Source of the DNA: Paracoccus sp. (in: a-proteobacteria)
GTDB taxonomy: Bacteria > Pseudomonadota > Alphaproteobacteria > Rhodobacterales > Rhodobacteraceae
DNA length: 14,476 bases
NCBI GenBank assembly: GCA_018056045.1
Contig: JAGPGI010000027.1
Location: forward strand, 1 to 14,476
Direction: 5' to 3'
Of the stretch, positions 7,245-13,409 are shown piece by piece. A program made the position numbers and the translations under genes. Every line of letters begins with the position of its first letter. The first letter of the stretch is position 1. Under the pieces are notes generated by a model that searched no databases, was not told the DNA's origin, and worked only from the letters and a program-made list of their open reading frames with translations.

Positions 7245-8221
7245 ACGGGGCATACAATATTGGCTCGCATGAGGCCTCGGTCATGATGCCCATGCATCTG
7301 GTGGTCGATGCGGATGGCAGGATCATCGGAGCCGGGCCGGTCATGGAAAGGCTGCTCTGCGGCGCCACGTATTTTCACGACATTCTCGCGACCGACCAGC
7401 AACTGCTTGGCGCAGCAAATTCGGCTGATCCATTGGTCGAACTTCGACGCAATCGTCGGGCGACCTTGCGCGTCCGAGGCCAGGATGAGCTTGTCTTGCG
7501 CGGGCATGGCGTCGTTCTTGCCGGGGACGTACTTTTGCTGAACTTTGGCTTTGGCATGTCGCTGCCGCACGCGATCAAGCTTTTGTCGCTGAGCGAGACC
7601 GACTTTTCGCCCTCAAGCAACGTGATCGAGTTGCTGTTCATGTATGAGGCCAGTCAAGCCATTCTTGGAGAGATATCCAGGGCGAATGAGGCGCTTGAGA
7701 ATGCCCGCCGCGAAGCTGAGCGGATGTCTGTGACCGATCCGCTGACAGGGCTTTTGAACAGGCGCGGTTTCGAGATCGAGTTTCGCAAGCTCGCGCATTC
7801 CGGCAATGCGCCCCAGCTTGCGGTCGCCGCGCTGGATCTGGATCTTTTCAAGCATGTCAACGACAGGTTTGGACATGCCGCCGGAGACGAGGTCCTGCTG
7901 GCTGTCGGCGACGCGTTGAGAGGCGGCGTGCGGCGGGGGGATGTCGTGGCGCGCGCGGGCGGCGACGAATTCCTGTTGCTGTTCAGCCTGTATGACTCGA
8001 TCGGCGATCTGGTCGGGATACTTGATCGTATCATCGAACGGATCGAAGAGCCGATTCCTCTGGAGAACGGCATTGCCAAACTGTCCGCCAGTGTCGGCGT
8101 GTCGACGTTTTATGGTAGCGCCGACACAGACATAACGACATTTCTGAATCGTGCGGATGCCGCGCTTTATCGGGCGAAATCTGCTGGCGGAGGGCGCGTA
8201 GTTCTTGCAGATCACGAATAG
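7241..8221 (+). CDS. Diguanylate cyclase with N-terminal HNOBA (H-NOX-associated) domain
   Basis: A 326-residue cytosolic protein making c-di-GMP from two GTP. Residues about 17-140 match the HNOBA/PAS-like domain of soluble guanylate cyclases: MHLVVDADGRIIGAGPVMERL (18-38), then LRGHGVVLAGDVLLLNFG, then LSETDFSPSSNVIELLFMYE (116-135). A charged helix (about 137-163) links to the GGDEF domain, which begins at SVTDPLTGLLNRRGF (163-177). Also present are DLDLFKHVND (199-208), the active site AGGDEF (239-244) and an inhibitory I-site RRGD (231-234) five residues upstream. No EAL domain is seen. The ATG overlaps the H-NOX stop in ATGA, which implies coupled translation and a 1:1 partner. Expected job: H-NOX controls this cyclase; that is inference. 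Confidence 0.93.
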   Translation: MNGAYNIGSHEASVMMPMHLVVDADGRIIGAGPVMERLLCGATYFHDILATDQQLLGAANSADPLVELRRNRRATLRVRGQDELVLRGHGVVLAGDVLLLNFGFGMSLPHAIKLLSLSETDFSPSSNVIELLFMYEASQAILGEISRANEALENARREAERMSVTDPLTGLLNRRGFEIEFRKLAHSGNAPQLAVAALDLDLFKHVNDRFGHAAGDEVLLAVGDALRGGVRRGDVVARAGGDEFLLLFSLYDSIGDLVGILDRIIERIEEPIPLENGIAKLSASVGVSTFYGSADTDITTFLNRADAALYRAKSAGGGRVVLADHE

Positions 8222-8232
8222 CCGGGGCTTGT

Positions 8233-8500
8233 GCATGGTGGTTTGGGTGGCGTGCACGAAGGTGATCTGTCCGGGTTTCGTCATGACGCCGTCGGTTGAA
8301 ACGCAGATGGCCGAACAGGCGATGGATCTGGCATCTCCGTGAAAGAGATGGTCAAGAATGTCATGCTGGGCGGCACTGTGGGCGGTGAGCTCGCCACGAT
8401 CAAAGACGTGGCTGAGATCGCCTGGGGCTTTGCGGGCTTCCCGACCAATGCGCTGAACGGCCAGTCGATGATCGTGAGCCATGGCTGGTCCATGGAATAA
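8233..8500 (+). pseudogene. Decayed 3' fragment of a 3-hydroxybutyrate dehydrogenase (SDR) gene
   Basis: Two frames together read as the C-terminal third of a 3-hydroxybutyrate dehydrogenase-like SDR. From 8262 one frame gives VICPGFVMTPSVETQMAEQ then AMDL. After one missing base near 8330 the next frame gives GISVKEMVKNVML, then TIKDVAEIAWGFAGFPTNAL, then NGQSMIVSHGWSME and TAA at 8498-8500. The matches CPGxVxTP, KNVML, DVAE, GQSxxVSHGW are typical of that family (PHB/ketone-body metabolism). A rearranged piece resembling HGLVGVTK seems to lie at about 8233-8261, so internal sequence has been lost too. No catalytic Ser/Tyr/Lys region or start remains. It fills most of the 424-nt gap between the cyclase and RTX genes. 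Confidence 0.8.
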
Positions 8501-8608
8501 GCCCGAGGTGGAACGGCCGGCAGCCGGGAAGGTTGCCGGTCGTCTGTTTGCAAGGCGGGCAGGGCGAAGGAACAAGGCGCGGCCGGCCGGGGGGCGGGCC
8601 TTGCCGCA

Positions 8609-8638
8609 GGGGCTGCGCCGATTTGGCGGCGCAGCCCC
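8609..8638 (-). terminator. Strong stem-loop after the RTX gene
   Basis: GGGGCTGCGCCG, a 6-nt loop and CGGCGCAGCCCC form a perfect 12-bp stem, 7 nt beyond the RTX stop codon. No T-run follows on either strand, so termination may be factor-assisted. Being symmetric it may also stop leftover rightward transcription from the cyclase operon. Confidence 0.6.
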
Positions 8639-8645
8639 CCGATCC

Positions 8646-10829
8646 CTACAGAACGAAATCTGCCGCCGTGTACTGGCTGGCCAGCACCCCGCCATCGGCA
8701 ATGCGGATGGTCATGTCGGCCTCCGCGTCGCCGTCATTATTGACATAGACAAGGGTCTCTGCGCCGCTGGTGCCGAGCCAGACCGTGCCGATTCCGCCCG
8801 CTGTCGTGCCATTGAAGGCAAAGGCCTGGTCGCCGCCGGCCGATGTGTTGGCATCCAGCAGCGACAAGTCGATCAGGTCACCCGCGGCGGCGCCGACGCC
8901 GTCGAATCCGCTGATCAGATCGACCCCGATCCCGGCCGAGGAATCGAAGAGGGTGCCGAACTGGAAGACGTCGGCTCCGGTCTGCCCTTCCAATATGTCC
9001 GCCCCTCCGCCGCTGCGCAGGGTATCGTTGCCCAGACCGCCATACATCATGTCGTCACCGGCGCCGCCATAGATCGCGTCGTTGCCGGCACCACCGTTGA
9101 GCGTATTCGCGGCGGCCGTCCCGACCAGCGTGTCATTGCCGCTGCCGGTGACGAGATGCTCGAAGTTGATGAAGCTCTCGCCAGCGAGATTGGTGACACC
9201 GTTATTCAGGTTGATCAGATAGTTGACGTTGGTGGCCGTGGTGTCCAGCCGGTCGCTTCCCTCGCCGCCATCCAGAAGCTCGATGCCGCCGACGCCAGCA
9301 TAGACAAGATCATCACCGACCTCGCCATAACAGGCACCACTGCCGCTGGAGCGCAGGGTGTCGTTGCCGTCCCAGCCATAGACCGTGTCGGTGCCGGTTC
9401 CGGCATCCAGCCAGTCATTGCCGGCGCCGCCCGAGATATAGTCGATGCCGGCGCCGCCATAGACGGTATCGTCGCCATCGCGGCTGTAAAGCCAGTCATT
9501 GCCGGCATTGCCATACATTATATTGCCTGCACTGGTGCCATAAAGCGTGTCATGACCCGAGCCGGCATAGATATGCTCGAAATTGACAAAGCTTCTCGAA
9601 CTCCCACTGTTGGTGGTGCCGGTCGCCATCTCGATCATGTAATTTCCGGCGAAACCCGCGACGTTCAGCCAGTCCGTGCCGATGCCGCCATCCAGCGTCT
9701 CGGCGCCGGCATTTCCGGCATAGATGTAATCGTCGCCGCTGTCGCCGTAGACCTGACCCAGTCCGCTGGAGCGCAGGGTGTCATTGCCGTCCCAGCCACG
9801 CAGCGTGTCCGTGCCGGTGCCGCCAGAAACCCAGTCATTGCCATTTCCGCCGGACAGATAGTCGTTTCCATCTCCGCCGCTGAGCACGTCGTTGCCGTCA
9901 AGGCCGAAGATCCAGTCATTGCCGCCGTTGCCAGACATGGCGTTGGCGTCCGCGGTCCCGTAAAGCGTGTCGTTTCCGGAGCCCGAAGTGATATTCTCGA
10001 AATTGACGAAGCTTTCGAAGCTGAAATTGGTCTGGCCGCTGGCAAGGTTCACGCGATAGGGACCCGAGAAGCTTGCCGTGTTCAGCCAGTCCGTGCCGGC
10101 GCCGCCATCCAGCGTCTCGCCGCCGCCGCCGCCGGCATAGATATAGTCGTTGCCGCTGTCGCCGTAATACTGGCCATAGCCGCTGGATACCAGCGTGTCA
10201 CTGTCGTTCCAGCCATGCAGCGTGTCGGTGCCGCTGTTGGCTTCAAGCCGGTCATTGCCGTCTCCGCCCGACAGGTAGTCGTTTCCAGCTCCACCGTAGA
10301 TCGAGTCATTGCCGGCATCACCGAAGATCCAGTCATTGCCGGCATTGCCATACATGGTGTTGGCGCCCGTCGTCCCGTAAAGCGTGTCGTTTCCGGAACC
10401 CGAATAGATATTCTCGAAATTGACGAAGCTTTCGAAGGTGAAATTGGTCTGGCCGTTGGCAAGGTTCACGCGATAGGGACTCGAGAAGCTTGTCGTGTTC
10501 AGCCAGTCCGTGCCGGCGCCGCCATCCAGCGTCTCGCCGCCGCCGCTGCCGGCATAGATATAGTCGTTGCCGTCGTCGCCGTAATACTGGCCATAGCCGC
10601 TGGATACCAGCGTGTCATTGCCGTTCCAGCCATGCAGCGTGTCGGTGCCGGTGTTGGCTTCAAGCCGGTCTTGGCCGTCTCCACCCGACAGGTAGTCGTT
10701 TCCAGCTCCACCGTAGATCGTGTCATTACCACCGCTTGCAAAGACCGTGTCATTGCCCGCAAGGGCAAAGAAGGTTTCGCTTGCCAGTGTTCCTTGCATC
10801 AAGTCATTGCCGTTGGTTCCTGTAGGCAT
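8646..10829 (-). CDS. RTX (hemolysin-type calcium-binding repeat) secreted protein
   Basis: A 727-residue acidic, Gly/Asp/Asn-rich protein made almost wholly of RTX nonapeptides (GGxGxDxUx, such as YGGAGNDYL, SGGDGNDRL) that bind calcium and fold after export. Residues 1-33 are a short leader with first repeats, 34-590 are four tandem 139-140-residue units, and 591-610 are further nonapeptides. Residues 618-727 form a serralysin-type C-terminal domain (GADVFQFGTLFDS, LISGFDG, DLIDLSLLDAN, VYVNNDGDAEADMTIRI) ending in AADFVL. There is no N-terminal signal peptide, so type I secretion is expected. No protease (HExxH), lipase or toxin domain is seen, so it may be a structural, adhesive or surface protein; its role is unknown. 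The start is ATG 10829 because AGGAGGA lies 4 nt upstream. No ABC exporter or membrane-fusion gene is in the window. Confidence 0.93.
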   Translation of the reverse strand: MPTGTNGNDLMQGTLASETFFALAGNDTVFASGGNDTIYGGAGNDYLSGGDGQDRLEANTGTDTLHGWNGNDTLVSSGYGQYYGDDGNDYIYAGSGGGETLDGGAGTDWLNTTSFSSPYRVNLANGQTNFTFESFVNFENIYSGSGNDTLYGTTGANTMYGNAGNDWIFGDAGNDSIYGGAGNDYLSGGDGNDRLEANSGTDTLHGWNDSDTLVSSGYGQYYGDSGNDYIYAGGGGGETLDGGAGTDWLNTASFSGPYRVNLASGQTNFSFESFVNFENITSGSGNDTLYGTADANAMSGNGGNDWIFGLDGNDVLSGGDGNDYLSGGNGNDWVSGGTGTDTLRGWDGNDTLRSSGLGQVYGDSGDDYIYAGNAGAETLDGGIGTDWLNVAGFAGNYMIEMATGTTNSGSSRSFVNFEHIYAGSGHDTLYGTSAGNIMYGNAGNDWLYSRDGDDTVYGGAGIDYISGGAGNDWLDAGTGTDTVYGWDGNDTLRSSGSGACYGEVGDDLVYAGVGGIELLDGGEGSDRLDTTATNVNYLINLNNGVTNLAGESFINFEHLVTGSGNDTLVGTAAANTLNGGAGNDAIYGGAGDDMMYGGLGNDTLRSGGGADILEGQTGADVFQFGTLFDSSAGIGVDLISGFDGVGAAAGDLIDLSLLDANTSAGGDQAFAFNGTTAGGIGTVWLGTSGAETLVYVNNDGDAEADMTIRIADGGVLASQYTAADFVL
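9060..10730 (-). repeat. Four tandem super-repeats inside the RTX gene
   Basis: Units lie at 10314-10730 (417 nt), 9897-10313 (417), 9477-9896 (420, one codon longer) and 9060-9476 (417). Each starts GND/GDD, has several nonapeptides, then GTDTLxGW, then SSGxGxxYG, then LDGGxGxDxL, then a non-RTX strand segment with SFxNFExxxxGSGxDTLxGT. Units 1 and 2 differ at about 19 of 139 residues by hand count and are nearly identical over long DNA runs; units 3 and 4 are more diverged. This is tandem duplication inside a gene, not a mobile repeat. Confidence 0.93.
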
Positions 10830-10833
10830 CACG

Positions 10834-10840
10834 TCCTCCT
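10834..10840 (-). promoter_or_regulatory. Ribosome-binding site fixing the RTX start
   Basis: AGGAGGA on the minus strand lies 4 nt before the ATG at 10829. It decides against the in-frame upstream start at 10925, which has no such site and would add 32 residues unlike an RTX leader. Confidence 0.85.
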
Positions 10841-11077
10841 GATGTGATGATTCCGTTGAACGAGCAGGCAGCCTCGTGCGCTGAACATAGTCCCCGGGGC
10901 GTGAACCGCTCGTGAATGACGGCATCGGCTTGATGGATAAGGAAATGACGGCGAAATCGCCGGCCCGCCCCCCTGTCCGGACGGGCTGCGCGGCGCCCTC
11001 CGGCCCGGATTTTCACGCCGGGGATTGCCCCCCCGGACCGGCGCGGCTATCGCAGGGAAGCGGAAAGGGCGGGAACC

Positions 11078-12178
11078 ATGAGCTTCAATACATTCGGTCG
11101 TATCTTTACCTTCACCACCTGGGGCGAAAGCCACGGGCCGGCGCTTGGCGCGACGGTGGATGGCTGCCCGCCGGGCGTCGCGCTGGACGAAGCCTTCATC
11201 CAGCAGTTTCTGGACCGCCGCCGCCCCGGCACCTCGAAGTTCACCACCCAGCGGCAGGAACCCGATCAGGTCCGCATCCTGTCCGGCGTCTTCGAGGGGC
11301 GCACCACCGGCACGCCGATCCAGCTGATGATCGAGAATACCGACCAGCGCAGCAAGGATTACGGCGAGATCGCGCAGGCTTTCCGCCCCGGTCATGCCGA
11401 CATCGCCTATCACCTGAAATACGGCATTCGCGACTATCGCGGCGGCGGGCGCTCCAGCGCGCGGGAAACTGCGGCGCGGGTTGCCGCGGGGGGCGTGGCG
11501 CAGGCCGTGCTGCGCGATCTGGTCCCGGGGCTGAAAATCACCGGCTACATGTGCCAGATGGGCAGCCTGCGTCTGGACCCGGCGAACTTCGACGCGAGCC
11601 AGATCGGCCAGAACCCGTTCTTCCTGCCCGATGCCAGCGCCGTCCCGGCATGGGAGGACTATCTGAACGCGATCCGCAAGGACCACAACAGCGTCGGCGC
11701 CGCCATCGAGGTGCTGATCCAGAACTGCCCGCCCGGTCTTGGCGCGCCTGTCTATGCGAAGCTGGATACCGACCTTGCCGCCGCGATGATGTCGATCAAT
11801 GCCGTCAAGGGCGTCGAGATCGGCGAGGGCATGGCTGCCGCCGCCCTGACCGGCACCGAAAACGCCGACGAGATGCGCATGGGGCCGGACGGCCTGGAAT
11901 TCCTGTCAAACCATGCCGGCGGAATTCTGGGCGGGATTTCCACCGGACAGGACATCGTGGTGCGGTTCTCGGTCAAGCCGACCAGCTCGATCCTGACGCC
12001 GCGCCGCACCATCAACCGGAAGGGCGAGGAGATCGACCTGATCACCAAGGGCCGCCACGATCCCTGCGTGGGGATTCGCGCCGTGCCCATCGCCGAGGCC
12101 ATGGCGGCCTGCGTGATTCTGGATCATCTGCTGCTGGACCGCGCGCAGACCGGCGGCGTCCGCGGCTGTATCGGCTAG
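11078..12178 (+). CDS. aroC: Chorismate synthase
   Basis: A 366-residue chorismate synthase, the last step of the shikimate pathway: it removes phosphate from EPSP to give chorismate, using reduced FMN. The family signatures are all present: [22 protein letters not shown] (residues 12-33), the RxPGTSKF-type loop [15 protein letters not shown] (47-61), the [24 protein letters not shown] stretch, and a C-terminal region with [18 protein letters not shown]. It is of the bacterial monofunctional length, with no fused flavin reductase, so reduced flavin must come from another enzyme. The ATG is preceded by a purine-rich AAGGGCGGGAA. The gene is divergent from the RTX gene across 248 bp and stands alone before pstS; no clear terminator follows it. 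Confidence 0.97.
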   Translation: MSFNTFGRIFTFTTWGESHGPALGATVDGCPPGVALDEAFIQQFLDRRRPGTSKFTTQRQEPDQVRILSGVFEGRTTGTPIQLMIENTDQRSKDYGEIAQAFRPGHADIAYHLKYGIRDYRGGGRSSARETAARVAAGGVAQAVLRDLVPGLKITGYMCQMGSLRLDPANFDASQIGQNPFFLPDASAVPAWEDYLNAIRKDHNSVGAAIEVLIQNCPPGLGAPVYAKLDTDLAAAMMSINAVKGVEIGEGMAAAALTGTENADEMRMGPDGLEFLSNHAGGILGGISTGQDIVVRFSVKPTSSILTPRRTINRKGEEIDLITKGRHDPCVGIRAVPIAEAMAACVILDHLLLDRAQTGGVRGCIG

Positions 12179-12208
12179 AAATCGCGGGATTTTCCGGCAG
12201 GGCGGCGA

Positions 12209-12248
12209 TTGTCGCGCAACTGTCACATTCCTTTCGCATAACCGTCGT
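12209..12248 (+). promoter_or_regulatory. Tandem Pho box (PhoB sites) upstream of pstS
   Basis: Four heptamers in phase every 11 bp: TTGTCGC, CTGTCAC, CTTTCGC, CCGTCGT, with 4-nt spacers GCAA, ATTC and ATAA. The PhoB consensus is two CTGTCAT heptamers with a 4-nt AT-rich spacer, so this reads as two adjoining Pho boxes, the second heptamer being closest to consensus. A -10-like TTTAAA (12257-12262) begins 8 nt after the last heptamer, and pstS starts 63 nt after it. Expected effect: induction when phosphate is scarce. Confidence 0.75.
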
Positions 12249-12311
12249 GTCGCCGCTTTAAACGGCGGTCAGGCCAAAGCTGGCCAAGATGGAAATGTCA
12301 GGAGTGATCCT

Positions 12312-13343
12312 ATGAAACCCGCGAAACTCACCGTCTCGGCTCTGGCCGTGATCGCTGCCACCGCCGGCATGGCCTCGGCCCGCGACCAGATCCAGATCGC
12401 TGGCTCGTCGACGGTGCAGCCCTATGCCACCATCGTCGCCGAAGCCTTTGGCGAAAATACCGATTTCCCGACCCCGGTGGTCGAATCCGGCGGCTCCTCG
12501 GCGGGGCTGAAGAAGTTCTGCGAGGGTCTGGGCGACAATACCATCGACATCGCCAATGCCTCGCGCCCGATGAAGGACAGCGAGAAGGCCGCCTGCAAGG
12601 CCGCCGGCGTGACCGAGATCATCGAGGTCCGCATCGGCTATGACGGCATCGTCTTTGCCAGCGACATCAACGGCAACGATTTCGCCTTTACCGCCGCCGA
12701 CTGGTTCAACGCGCTGGCCGCCGAGGTGGTCAAGGACGGCAAGGTCGTCGCCAACCCCTATACCAAATGGAGCGAGATCCGCGCCGATCTGCCCGATCAG
12801 GACATTCTGGCCTTCGTGCCCGGCACCAAGCATGGCACCCGCGAGGTCTTTGAGGAAAAGGTGATCGCGGCGGGCTGCAAGGAAGCCGGCGCCGCAGAGG
12901 TCTTCGCGGCCGAAAAGGGCGACGAGGACAAGGCCAAGGAGGCCTGCTCTGCCCTGCGCACCGACGGCAAGTCGGTCGATATCGACGGCGATTACAGCGA
13001 GACGCTGGCCCGCATCCAGTCGGCCCCGAACGGCGTCGGCGTCTTTGGCCTGTCTTACTATGAAAACAACACCTCAAAGCTGAAGGTTGCGACCATCGCC
13101 GGCGTCACGCCCTCGACCGAGACCATCGCCTCGGGCGAGTATCCGGTGTCGCGGCCGCTGTTCTTCTATGTCAAGAAACAGCATATCGGCGCCATTCAGG
13201 GGCTGAAGGAATTCACCGAATTCTTCGTCTCGGACGAGCTGGCCGGCCCCGAGGGCCCGCTGGCCGCCTATGGTCTGGTCTCGGACCCGGAACTGGCCGC
13301 GACCCAGACCGCCGTGGCCGACGAAGCGACCATCGCCCAGTGA
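12312..13343 (+). CDS. pstS: Phosphate ABC transporter, periplasmic phosphate-binding protein
   Basis: A 343-residue PstS of the longer alphaproteobacterial type that captures phosphate in the periplasm for the PstCAB importer. A Sec signal peptide covers residues 1-23 (KPAK, then a hydrophobic core, cleavage after ASA). Phosphate-contact motifs are IAGSSTVQPYA (29-39), ESGGSSAGLKKFCEG, and NASRPMKDSE; VPGTKHGTREVF is the second-lobe binding loop. Four cysteines in the mature protein may form two disulfides. The ATG has AGGAG 8 nt upstream and a tandem Pho box further up. It is followed by a stem-loop and pstC, the start of a pst operon that presumably continues beyond the window. Confidence 0.96.
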   Translation: MKPAKLTVSALAVIAATAGMASARDQIQIAGSSTVQPYATIVAEAFGENTDFPTPVVESGGSSAGLKKFCEGLGDNTIDIANASRPMKDSEKAACKAAGVTEIIEVRIGYDGIVFASDINGNDFAFTAADWFNALAAEVVKDGKVVANPYTKWSEIRADLPDQDILAFVPGTKHGTREVFEEKVIAAGCKEAGAAEVFAAEKGDEDKAKEACSALRTDGKSVDIDGDYSETLARIQSAPNGVGVFGLSYYENNTSKLKVATIAGVTPSTETIASGEYPVSRPLFFYVKKQHIGAIQGLKEFTEFFVSDELAGPEGPLAAYGLVSDPELAATQTAVADEATIAQ

Positions 13344-13349
13344 CCAGGC

Positions 13350-13379
13350 GGGCGCGGGCGGCAGAATGTCCCCGCGCCC
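13350..13379 (+). terminator. pstS-pstC intergenic stem-loop (attenuator or mRNA stabiliser)
   Basis: GGGCGCGGG and CCCGCGCCC form a perfect 9-bp stem with a 12-nt loop, 7 nt after the pstS stop, followed by a pyrimidine-rich CTTTCCGTTCCCC. Such a structure after a binding-protein gene usually lets most transcripts end or be protected there, so that pstS is made in excess over the membrane genes. Confidence 0.55.
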
Positions 13380-13409
13380 CTTTCCGTTCCCCAGTTTCCG
13401 AGGCTCTGA

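Noticed and set aside
8517..8539. Hairpin CCGGCA...TGCCGG after the dehydrogenase remnant
   Set aside because: Six-bp stem with an 11-nt loop and no T-run; too weak to call in DNA of this composition.
9060..10730. CRISPR-like or mobile repeat array
   Set aside because: The repeats are 417 nt long, adjoin without spacers and stay in frame inside a coding gene.
8481..10847. A 788-codon open frame on the plus strand, antisense to the RTX gene, with a repetitive Val/Ile/Ala-rich product
   Set aside because: It is the mirror of the RTX repeats: the biased Gly/Asp/Asn codons leave the opposite frame free of stops. The product resembles no family I know and the RTX frame has the ribosome-binding site and clear domains.
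10830..10925. Upstream start of the RTX gene at 10925
   Set aside because: A near-consensus AGGAGGA sits 4 nt before the ATG at 10829; the added 32 residues are Arg/Ser-rich and not RTX-like.
10912..12261. A 449-codon open frame overlapping aroC in another plus-strand frame
   Set aside because: Its product is Arg/Gly/Pro-rich low-complexity sequence, as expected for an off-frame reading of aroC.
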